A program made the translations under genes and the position numbers. A DNA stretch of 12,868 nucleotides from Planctomycetota bacterium (GTDB lineage: Bacteria > Planctomycetota > B15-G4): assembly GCA_003644265.1 (NCBI GenBank), contig QNBX01000133.1:1-12868 (forward strand), given 5' to 3'. A model generated the notes under the pieces. The model was not told where the DNA came from. It did no database searches and was given only the letters and a program-made list of their open reading frames with translations. Below are positions 1-6,169 of this stretch, piece by piece (positions within the stretch are counted from its first letter, which is position 1; every line of letters starts with the position of its first letter).

Positions 1-1355
1 CCGACCCACCACGGGACGACGGGCCCGCGCTGAGCCTCAACGTGCTGGCGGATGGCTACGCCGCCTTGCTGACGATCAAGACCTTCTCGGAGAGCGCGCT
101 GCTGGCCGCCGACCTGGACTACGAGGCGTTCCTCGAGCGGTCGTTCCAGCGCATCGCCGAGCAGGACGTGCGCCACCTGATCCTCGATCTGCGGGACAAC
201 GAAGGCGGCGACGACGACTTCGGGACCATGCTCTTCGCCTACCTGATCAGCGAGCCGACCGCCTACTACGCGTCGCACACGTTCCGCGCCCGGGACTACG
301 CGGACTTCGCGGCGACCGACCTGCTCGAGAGCCCGGTCTTCCAGGACTTCGCGCAGCGGATCGATCCCACCGGTGCGCGCCCGCCGCTCACCGACGTGTT
401 CGACGAGATGGTGCGGCTCGGGTGGGATCACGACCTCACGCCGCCCCGGGAGCCGGGCTTCGGAGGCTCGCTCAGCATCCTCATGAACGGCTTCACCGGC
501 TCCACGGCCGCGGAGCTGGTGACCATGGCCGAGCTGCACGCCGGCGCCACGCTGATCGGCGAGGAGGCCGCGGGCGCCAAGGTCGGCTGCAGCGGCGGAC
601 TGTTCACGACCCTGACCCTGCCCCACAGCGGGATGAGCTTCCGCATCCCCGTGTTCCAGTACCGCAACGCCGTGCCCGCCGACACGCCCGTGGGGCAGTG
701 CCCCCAGCCGGATCACCGGGTCATCCCCGGCATCAATCACCAGTCGAGCGATGACGACTCGACGCTGCGACTCGCGCTCGAGCTGCTCATCCGGGAGGGC
801 TCGCCCTGGAACCTGCCGAGCTTCGAGCCGCCGCTGCTGCTGGAGACCGCGCGAATGCGCCTGGAGCCCCTGGCACCGCGGCACGTCGAGCTCGACTACG
901 CCGCCCTGATGGGCAGTCGCGAGCACCTGCAGCGCACCCTGCGCTGGGGCAGCTGGCCCCCCGATGGCTTCACCCTGGAGGAGAACCGAGGCGACCTGCA
1001 GAAGCACTGGCGCGAGTTCGAGCAGCGCGTCGGCTTCGCCTACACGGTGCTGACGCCCGACCGCCAGCGCTGCCTCGGCTGCATCTATCTCACACCCATC
1101 GCGCCGGGGGACTTCGAGAACAACCGCGCGCTGCTCGCCTACTGGGTCATCGAAGACGAGCTCGCGACCGACCTCGACCGCCACCTGCTCGATGAGGTCA
1201 TGACCTGGCTGGAGCGCGACTGGCCCTTCGAGGTGGTTGGGCTGTTGGTCCACGACGACAATGCGCGGGGCGCGGTGCTCGCGCGGGGTCGGGGGCTGGA
1301 GGTCGGTGCGGACGTCGACGTCCCGGACAACCAGGTCTATCGCTGGGTGCGGTGA
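1..1355 (+). CDS. S41-family peptidase fused to a GNAT acetyltransferase (5' end outside window)
   Basis: The frame is open from the left edge, so the N-terminus is missing; residue numbers count from the GTG at 42. Residues 1-260 look like the core of an S41 (tail-specific, IRBP-like) peptidase: LILDLRDNEGG near 47-57, then NGFTGSTAAE at 149-158 and GEEAAGAK ending at Lys180. Ser154 (or Thr155) and Lys180 are 25-26 residues apart, matching the Ser-Lys dyad spacing known for Tsp/CtpA. From about 268 to 437 the same frame continues into a GNAT domain with ARMRLEPL, WPPDGFTLEEN, FAYTVL and LGCIYLTP, a set typical of one acetyltransferase subfamily, and ends with a region like the acetyl-CoA fold (VGLLVHDDNARG). 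No stop separates the two parts, so it is a fusion as read. The substrate is unknown. The GNAT half lacks a clear R/QxxGxG loop. Alternative: two genes joined by a lost stop. Confidence 0.85.
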   Translation, partial: DPPRDDGPALSLNVLADGYAALLTIKTFSESALLAADLDYEAFLERSFQRIAEQDVRHLILDLRDNEGGDDDFGTMLFAYLISEPTAYYASHTFRARDYADFAATDLLESPVFQDFAQRIDPTGARPPLTDVFDEMVRLGWDHDLTPPREPGFGGSLSILMNGFTGSTAAELVTMAELHAGATLIGEEAAGAKVGCSGGLFTTLTLPHSGMSFRIPVFQYRNAVPADTPVGQCPQPDHRVIPGINHQSSDDDSTLRLALELLIREGSPWNLPSFEPPLLLETARMRLEPLAPRHVELDYAALMGSREHLQRTLRWGSWPPDGFTLEENRGDLQKHWREFEQRVGFAYTVLTPDRQRCLGCIYLTPIAPGDFENNRALLAYWVIEDELATDLDRHLLDEVMTWLERDWPFEVVGLLVHDDNARGAVLARGRGLEVGADVDVPDNQVYRWVR

Positions 1356-1365
1356 GCCCGGGCCG

Positions 1366-1542
1366 GTGAGCGTGGACGTCGATGGCGTGCTCTGCACCTG
1401 GGACACCGAGGCGCTGCAGCGCGCGACGCGCCTGCCGGGCACGGACGAGTTCGTCTACGACCTGGCCTTCGCCCTCACCGTGGGCCCGGGCGGCGCACTT
1501 TACCTGCCGCGCCCGGCCCTGTTCCCCGCAGCGCTGAGTTGA
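1366..1542 (+). pseudogene. Short WD40-repeat-like ORF or gene remnant
   Basis: This 58-codon ORF starts at a GTG 10 bases after the preceding stop. Its third codon positions are almost all G or C, which is the coding pattern of the neighbouring genes. The text DGVLCTWDTEAL followed by LPGTDEFVYDLAF resembles one WD40 repeat (a WD pair, then a V-x-D-L-A-F strand), and GPGGALYLP could be the next strand. A real WD40 protein needs several repeats, so I read this as a fragment of a larger gene, with its start and remaining repeats lost. No clear Shine-Dalgarno sequence precedes it. It could instead be a functional small protein translated by coupling to the gene before it. Confidence 0.35.
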
Positions 1543-1622
1543 CGAGTCGTGTGCCCGTGATCCGATAGCGCTGGCCGGGTCTTCTTTCGAACTCGAGACG
1601 CGCAGTGGCTACGCTTGGTGGC

Positions 1623-1961
1623 ATGCCGCTGCCGACCCCAGATCGCGCCGTCATCGACCCTGCCAAGGTGCGTGACTACTTGCTCTCCACGACCCATCCC
1701 GTGGGGCGATTCAAGGCAGCGTTCTTCCAGTCGCTGGGCTACGAAGCCGACCAATGGCAACAGTTCGCGGCCGATCTCCGCGCGCAACATCTCGGAGCTG
1801 ACGCAGAGCCGGTCCCGGGCTCGCGCTACGGCCAGAAGTATCTGATCCGTGCTAGCCTCAAGGGTCCCTCGGGCAAGCGAGTCCAGGTCGTCAGCATCTG
1901 GCTTGTGCTCGTTGGCGAGGACTTCCCGAGACTCATCACCGCGTACCCAGGAGACTCCTGA
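1623..1961 (+). CDS. DUF6883 family protein
   Basis: This 112-residue protein opens with MPLPTPDRAVID, followed by KVRDYLL, HPVGRFKAAFF and, near the end, YGQKYLI and GEDFPRLITAY. I recognise this order as DUF6883, a small family of unknown function (120 residues or fewer). I chose the ATG at 1623 because family members begin with MPLP; a GTG at 1605 would add six residues. A GGTGG lies just upstream of the ATG but very close to it. The stop overlaps the next start (TGATG), so the two genes are probably translated together. About a fifth of the codons end in A or T, clearly more than in flanking genes, which suggests acquisition from elsewhere. A toxin-antitoxin role for the pair is only an inference from the size, overlap and pairing. 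Confidence 0.8.
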   Translation: MPLPTPDRAVIDPAKVRDYLLSTTHPVGRFKAAFFQSLGYEADQWQQFAADLRAQHLGADAEPVPGSRYGQKYLIRASLKGPSGKRVQVVSIWLVLVGEDFPRLITAYPGDS

Positions 1962-2194
1962 TGGCGTTCTCAGCGCTCGAGACCATCGTGCTGACGCGCA
2001 GCGTCCCTGATCATGGGCTGATGGCTGGCGACCTCGGCACCATCGTGCATCTGTACGACGACGGTTCGGCCGAGGTCGAGTTTGTGACCGCGTCGGGCAG
2101 GACGCAGGCAGTGGTCACGCTCAGCGCACAGGACATCCGCTCCGTTCAGCCCACGGACCTTGTGGCAGTTCGCCCGATCGACAAGTCGGCCTGA
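1961..2194 (+). CDS. DUF4926 family protein
   Basis: This 77-residue protein matches the DUF4926 pattern: a start like L-x-x-I-V-L-T, then HGLMAGDLGTIVHLYDDG and AEVEFVTASGRTQAVVTL. The short strands suggest a compact beta-barrel fold resembling SH3-like folds. It begins one base inside the DUF6883 stop (TGATG), so the pair forms a two-gene unit. As I recall, DUF4926 is often found next to DUF6883. If the pair is a toxin-antitoxin or toxin-immunity module, this smaller partner would be the natural neutraliser, but nothing in the sequence proves it. A strong hairpin follows ten bases after the stop. No DNA-binding motif is visible, so self-regulation by this protein is not indicated. Confidence 0.8.
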   Translation: MAFSALETIVLTRSVPDHGLMAGDLGTIVHLYDDGSAEVEFVTASGRTQAVVTLSAQDIRSVQPTDLVAVRPIDKSA

Positions 2195-2203
2195 GCGACG
2201 GCG

Positions 2204-2220
2204 CGGCAGGGCGCCTGCCG
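2204..2220 (+). terminator. GC-rich hairpin after the DUF6883/DUF4926 pair
   Basis: A perfect 7-bp stem (CGGCAGG / CCTGCCG) with a 3-base loop starts ten bases after the DUF4926 stop. There is no T-tract, so it could be an intrinsic-like terminator of a high-GC genome or merely an RNA-stabilising structure. It sits directly before the GTG of the next ORF. Confidence 0.4.
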
Positions 2221-2221
2221 G

Positions 2222-2545
2222 GTGCAGTCGCTGCTGAAGCCTGCCCTCGCGCCCTACGGCCTCGACAACGTGGACACGCCGCACGCAGGCATCACCCTCA
2301 ACGTGCCGCTGCGCGTGGAGTTCGACGGGATCGTGACCAAGCGCACCCAGTTGCGCTGCAAGCACGTCCACCTGGGTCCCGCGCTCGCGAACGACGGGCT
2401 GGTCAACGTGACCACCGCCAAGCCGGGTGAGCAGCTGCAGCTGCCCGTGCGCATCATGCTCGACGCCACGCTCTGCCAGCCGGTGTTCGAGCTGAACTAC
2501 AAGGCCAAGTACGACAAGCTCGGCAAGGCCAAGGGCGGCATCTGA
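2222..2545 (+). CDS. Unrecognised 107-residue protein, possibly 5'-truncated
   Basis: I do not recognise this protein. Nearly every codon ends in G or C, so the reading frame is very likely coding or recently coding. Visible text includes PYGLDNVDTPHAGITLNVPLR, KRTQLRCKHVHLGPALANDG and LPVRIMLDATLCQPVFELNY, with a lysine-rich end (KAKYDKLGKAKGGI). It has two cysteines and no signal peptide or membrane segment. The GTG at 2222 lies immediately after a hairpin and has no Shine-Dalgarno sequence. The frame is open back to 2195 but is then blocked by the DUF4926 stop. This suggests the true N-terminus has been cut away, perhaps by insertion of the lower-GC pair upstream. A normal small gene with a weak start remains possible. 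Confidence 0.55.
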   Translation: MQSLLKPALAPYGLDNVDTPHAGITLNVPLRVEFDGIVTKRTQLRCKHVHLGPALANDGLVNVTTAKPGEQLQLPVRIMLDATLCQPVFELNYKAKYDKLGKAKGGI

Positions 2546-2609
2546 GCAGGCGTCGCGGCAGGCTGGACGCGCTGTTGGACGCTCCCGGTTCACGCAGGTA
2601 CATCCTCAC

Positions 2610-2981
2610 GTGACAGACGATTCCCTCTTCGCCCGCCTCGGCGGATACGACGCCATCTCGGCCGTAGCCCACGAGCTGCTGCGCCGGCTGCGGGCGGACG
2701 AGCAGCTGGGCCGCTTCTGGGCCCATCGCGGCAGCGACGGCATCGCGCGCGAACGCCAGCTGCTGATCGACTTCCTGTGCGCCAACGCGGGCGGCCCCAT
2801 GTACTACACCGGCCGCGACATGCAGACCTCACACGAGGGCATGGCGATCAGCGCCAGCGACTGGGACGTGTTCATCGGGCACCTCGGCGCAACGCTCGAC
2901 AGCTTCGACGTGCCGCAGACCGAGCATGAGCAGGTGATCGCCTTCATCGAGACCACGCGCGACGACATCGTCGAGGCCTGA
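2610..2981 (+). CDS. Group I truncated haemoglobin
   Basis: This 123-residue 2-on-2 globin would bind haem and O2 or NO in the cytoplasm. Group I features are LFARLGGYDAI (6-16), LRADEQLGRFW (27-37), the GGPMYYTG turn (61-68) and His75 in MQTSHEGM, which is the proximal haem ligand by position. The length matches the family. The GTG at 2610 places the LGG motif at the usual distance from the start, and no ATG is available before residue 64. A weak AGG lies 11 bases upstream, and TTGGAC (2575-2580) might be a -35 box. Aligned to mycobacterial trHbN, the B10 position seems to be Leu24, not Tyr, which would alter ligand stabilisation. The gene stands alone; the next gene converges on it. In trHbN nomenclature this would be a glbN-type gene. 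Confidence 0.92.
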   Translation: MTDDSLFARLGGYDAISAVAHELLRRLRADEQLGRFWAHRGSDGIARERQLLIDFLCANAGGPMYYTGRDMQTSHEGMAISASDWDVFIGHLGATLDSFDVPQTEHEQVIAFIETTRDDIVEA

Positions 2982-3063
2982 CGCCGAGCGGCGCGGCTCA
3001 GCATTCGCACCCCGGCGTCTGCAGCACGTCACCCAGCACAACACCGCGCCCGGGCCCTCGCCG

Positions 3064-5769
3064 CTACGGCACGTCGCCCCGCAGCGCGTTGCTGAGCGAC
3101 ACGCCCGCCACGGCCGCCACGTCGCTGATGGCCCACTGCACGTAGATCTCCGTGCCCGGGGGCGCCGCCGGCATGACGAAGCTGATCGGGATGTCGCCCG
3201 TCGCGCTCGTGTTCAACAGGATCGGATCGAGGAACGGCACCGGGATCAGCGTGCCGCCCGCAAACGGCGTGGGCGTGGACGAGAAGGCGATGAACAGCCC
3301 CGACAGCGCGGAGGGCGCGGCGTTCGACAGGTTGACGTCATTGATGCTGCCGCAGGTGAGCGAGCCGAAGCCCTCCAGCAGCGGGTCGCCGCTCACGCCC
3401 GCGAGCGCGAAGCCGAGGTCGGTCCAGTTGTCGACCGCGTCCCAGCCGCCGTTCCAGTAGGCCAGGCGACTGCCGCCCGTGGGCAGGGTGTCCGGCACGC
3501 TGTTGTAGGCGCCGCCCACCACCAGCCGCGGCCCGGTGCTGGAGCCGTCGTCGAACACCTCCAGACAGCGCACGTGCTGACCCACCACTCCCGAGCCCGC
3601 CGCGGCCCAGCCGGCGCCGTTCCAGCGCGCGATGTGCTCGTACGACGTGCCGCCGATGTCGTCGAAGAAGCCTCCCACGAAGAGCGACTTGCCCGAGCCG
3701 TCATCGAAGGCGGCCAGCGCGTAGGGCGCGCTGACCGGGCTGGAGAGCCCCGACCAGCTGGTGCCGTCCCAGGCCGCGACGCCGTAGGTGTCCGGCGCGC
3801 CTCCCGCTTCGGTGAACTGCCCGGCCACGTACAGCTTGGGTCCGGTGCCGTCGTCGAAGACCTCCAGGCTGCGCCCCGTGCCCCCAAACGTCCCGGAGGA
3901 GGTGGTGAGCCCCGCGCCCAACGCCGACCAGCTGCTGCCGTCCCACTTGGCGATGCCCACAGCCGGGCTGCCGCCCGCCGCGTCGAAGTTGCCCGTGAGG
4001 TAGAGCGCGTTCCCGCTGCCGTCGTTGTAGACCTGCATGTCGTGGATCTGGCTGGAGTCGATGCCCAGGCCGAGCGCCGTCCAAGAGACCCCATCCCAGC
4101 GCGCGATGTGCTCGGCGGACGTGCCGCCTGCGACGTCAAACGTGCCCGCCGCGTAGAGCGCGGCGCCGCTGCCGTCGTCGAAGACCTCGAGCGCGAGGCA
4201 CCAGCCGTCGAGCCCCCCGCCCACGCCGGACCAGCTGCTGCCGTCCCAGCGCGCGATGCGGGTGGCGCTGACGCCGCCGATGGTCGTGAACGTACCCCCG
4301 ACGTACAGCTTCAGGCCGCTGCCGTCGTTGAACTCGGTGATGGCGAACACGTCGCCGTAGTCCTCGAAGATGGCGCCCATGGGGATCCAGGCGCCGTCCT
4401 GCCAGGCGCCGATGCCGCGGTCGTGGGCCGTGCCGGGCACCGCGAAGCTGCCGCCCACGAAGAGCGTCGGCCCGCCCAGAAAGCTGGAGCTGCTGTGCAG
4501 CGTCAGGACCTCGTCGTTGATGCCCTCGTCGGTGGGCCAGTAGTCGCTGCCGTCCCAGCGCCCGACGCCGTTGGCGCCGCGGACGCCGGCCAGGCTGAAC
4601 TGGCCGCCGAGCCAGAGCGACTCGCCCGAGCCGTCGTCGTGCACGCTCAGGGTGTGGCAGGTGTCCTGCAGGCCGAAGCCCACGGTGGTCAGGCTCGTGC
4701 CGTCCCAGCGGATGAGGTGCTGACGGCCCGCGTACGACCCGTTCATCCAGGTGATGTTGCCCGACAGGTAGAGGTCCTCGCCGCCGCCGTCATCCCAGAT
4801 GACGAAGTCCTCGACGCTGTTGGACACGCCGCCGTCCACGGCCGACCAGCTGCCGGCCTGCCAGCGCGCGATGCTGATGGCGGGGACGGCCAGGGTGCCG
4901 ACCTGCTCGAAGCGGCCGCCCACGTACAGGCCGTAGGCCGCGCCTGTGCCCCAGGACGCCAGGCTGTTGACCTCGGAAAAGGAACCGGTGCCGACGCCGC
5001 CGTCCACGTCCTCCCACTCGCTGCCGGTCCAGCGCGCGAGGTGCGTCATGGGCACACCGTCCGACTCGGTGAACTCGCCGCCCGCATAGATCTCGCCGTC
5101 GTGAATGGCGAAGGCGTTGACGCGATCGTTGAAGCCCGCTCCGAAGGCGATCAGCTCGCCGGCCCACAGCAGGGCGGCGCGGTTGGCGGGCGCGCCATCC
5201 GCCAGGGTGAACTCGCCCCCGATGGCCAGCAGGTCCGCGCCGTCGAAGAAGCGGTGCAGCTCGTAGACGTTGCCGTTGACGCCGCCGTCCACCTCTTCCC
5301 AGGTCGCGCCGTCGTAGCGCGCGAGGCGGCTGGCGGAGATGCCGCCCACGGTGCTGAACAGGCCGCCGGCGTAGAGCTTCTCGCCGCTGCCGTCGTTGTG
5401 CACGGCCAGGGCGTAGACGTCATTGTTGGTGCCGCCGGGATTGCTCCACCCGCTGCCGTCCCAGCGAGCCAGGTTGCTCATGGGCAGACCGCCCGCCGTC
5501 TCGAAGCGTCCGCCGACGAACAGCACCGGCCCGTCGCCCAGCCCGTCGTCGTAGACCGCCGAGCAGAACACGAAGACGCTGCCCCCGTCGCCGCGACCCA
5601 CGCCGGGCTCGCCGCCGAAGGCCGACTCCCACGCCGGCGCGGTGAGGCCGATGGGCAGCTCGGGCAGCTGCGCCTGGCCGTGGGCTGCGCTCGTCTGCGC
5701 CGCAAGAGGAGACGCCAGCGCAAAGGCGAGGCACGTCGCGGGCAGGGCAAGGCGGAGCGAGCAGAGCAT
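3064..5769 (-). CDS. Secreted protein with tandem propeller-like repeats and a planctomycete-type C-terminal module
   Basis: The protein has about 901 residues. The start at 5769 gives a signal peptide (basic start, hydrophobic stretch LALPATCLAFALA, then LAAQ), so export is expected. The body is about 13 full repeats of 48-60 residues with the pattern IARWDGSSWSALGxG, a variable loop, DDGSG, then LYVGGxFxxxGG. A half repeat at the N-terminus and a half repeat (LAYWNGGWDAVD) near residue 775 could close a fourteenth blade. The repeat pattern is common in surface proteins of planctomycetes and other environmental bacteria; no enzyme motif is visible. Residues of roughly 785-901 form a separate beta-rich module (GDPLLEG, FAGGTLIPVP, WAISDVAAVAG, SNALRGDVP) that I recognise as recurrent in planctomycete secreted proteins. 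The longer open frame to 6078 runs through the 25-bp repeats and is not credible. Role unknown, perhaps adhesion or glycan binding. Confidence 0.85.
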   Translation of the reverse strand: MLCSLRLALPATCLAFALASPLAAQTSAAHGQAQLPELPIGLTAPAWESAFGGEPGVGRGDGGSVFVFCSAVYDDGLGDGPVLFVGGRFETAGGLPMSNLARWDGSGWSNPGGTNNDVYALAVHNDGSGEKLYAGGLFSTVGGISASRLARYDGATWEEVDGGVNGNVYELHRFFDGADLLAIGGEFTLADGAPANRAALLWAGELIAFGAGFNDRVNAFAIHDGEIYAGGEFTESDGVPMTHLARWTGSEWEDVDGGVGTGSFSEVNSLASWGTGAAYGLYVGGRFEQVGTLAVPAISIARWQAGSWSAVDGGVSNSVEDFVIWDDGGGEDLYLSGNITWMNGSYAGRQHLIRWDGTSLTTVGFGLQDTCHTLSVHDDGSGESLWLGGQFSLAGVRGANGVGRWDGSDYWPTDEGINDEVLTLHSSSSFLGGPTLFVGGSFAVPGTAHDRGIGAWQDGAWIPMGAIFEDYGDVFAITEFNDGSGLKLYVGGTFTTIGGVSATRIARWDGSSWSGVGGGLDGWCLALEVFDDGSGAALYAAGTFDVAGGTSAEHIARWDGVSWTALGLGIDSSQIHDMQVYNDGSGNALYLTGNFDAAGGSPAVGIAKWDGSSWSALGAGLTTSSGTFGGTGRSLEVFDDGTGPKLYVAGQFTEAGGAPDTYGVAAWDGTSWSGLSSPVSAPYALAAFDDGSGKSLFVGGFFDDIGGTSYEHIARWNGAGWAAAGSGVVGQHVRCLEVFDDGSSTGPRLVVGGAYNSVPDTLPTGGSRLAYWNGGWDAVDNWTDLGFALAGVSGDPLLEGFGSLTCGSINDVNLSNAAPSALSGLFIAFSSTPTPFAGGTLIPVPFLDPILLNTSATGDIPISFVMPAAPPGTEIYVQWAISDVAAVAGVSLSNALRGDVP

Positions 5770-5805
5770 GGGCCGGTTCTCGGGTGGTCGACAGAGTGGG
5801 TGCGC

Positions 5806-5826
5806 GCCCCGCTGCCAGCGCGGGGC
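5806..5826 (-). promoter_or_regulatory. Leader hairpin upstream of the propeller-protein gene
   Basis: GCCCCGC (5806-5812) and GCGGGGC (5820-5826) form a perfect 7-bp stem with a 7-base loop. It lies 37 bases before the ATG, so it would be in the 5' leader if transcription starts near the TACAAT box. Function unknown. Confidence 0.35.
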
Positions 5827-5860
5827 TCCCCCAGGCCTCATCGGATCGATGGGCTGACGG

Positions 5861-5866
5861 ATTGTA
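5861..5866 (-). promoter_or_regulatory. Possible -10 box (TACAAT) for the propeller-protein gene
   Basis: On the minus strand the sequence reads TACAAT, five of six matches to the sigma-70 -10 consensus, 91 bases before the ATG. No good -35 box is present at 16-18 bp spacing, so this is a weak call. Confidence 0.25.
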
Positions 5867-5910
5867 GGCGCGCTCCCGCAAGCGGGGGGAGTGCAAGCCG
5901 AACCGATCTG

Positions 5911-6035
5911 GCCGCCCCCGGGGCAGCACATGCAGGCCACCCCGGGGGCAGCGCTTGCAGGGCACCCCGGGGGCAGCGCTTGCAGGCCACCTCCGGGGCA
6001 GCGCTTGCAGGGCACCCCGGGGGCAGCGCTTGCAG
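5911..6035 (+). repeat. Five tandem copies of a 25-bp unit
   Basis: Units start at 5911, 5936, 5961, 5986 and 6011. Each has the form GSCAC-CCCGGGGGCAG-CGCTTGCAG, and units 3 and 5 are identical. Unit 1 is the most diverged (CACATGCAG at its end) and unit 4 has one changed C-rich core. A partial unit begins at 6036. The period is not divisible by three, so repeats fall in all frames, which argues against coding. There are no spacers. Confidence 0.95.
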
Positions 6036-6087
6036 GGCACACCACCCTGCTCCGCGGCCGGCGAGGGATCGCTGGCATATGGCGCCC

Positions 6088-6118
6088 TTGCGGGCCACAG
6101 GCTGCGGTCCGATATCAT
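6088..6118 (+). promoter_or_regulatory. Weak promoter candidate for the barrel gene
   Basis: TTGCGG (6088-6093) and TATCAT (6113-6118) are separated by 19 bp, longer than the preferred 17. The -10 box is about 52 bases before the GTG start. This is the most AT-rich spot between the repeats and the gene. Confidence 0.3.
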
Positions 6119-6169
6119 CGCCTGAGCGAGGGCCTCGGCGGCTCCGCGCCCGGCCATGACGGAGACCAG

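Larger units (their letters stand above)
5770..6169. other. Divergent intergenic region between the propeller-protein gene and the barrel gene
   Basis: These 400 bases separate two divergently transcribed exported-protein genes. They hold five 25-bp tandem repeats (5911-6035), a hairpin in the leader of the minus-strand gene (5806-5826) and weak promoter-like boxes on each side. No small gene with a plausible start is seen. The open frames crossing the region reflect high GC and the repeats. Confidence 0.75.

Noticed and set aside
2982..3063. Terminator between the convergent globin and propeller-protein genes
   Set aside because: Only short 4-bp stems and an 8-bp GCCCGGGC palindrome without a loop are present; nothing convincing.
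5911..6035. CRISPR array
   Set aside because: The 25-bp units are directly adjacent with no spacers, and there are no cas genes.
5770..6078. N-terminal extension of the propeller protein by 103 residues
   Set aside because: It runs through the 25-bp repeats, giving Cys/Pro/Gly-rich repeats, and would bury the signal peptide that begins at 5769.
3574..6159. An 861-codon open frame antisense to the propeller-protein gene
   Set aside because: It mirrors the repeats of the minus-strand gene. The product is Ala/Arg/Val-rich with no signal peptide or recognisable domain, while the minus strand has a signal peptide and clear repeats. High GC leaves few stops.
5891..6169. N-terminal extension of the barrel protein by 93 residues
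   Set aside because: It also crosses the repeats. The GTG at 6170 has GGAG and a signal peptide directly after it.
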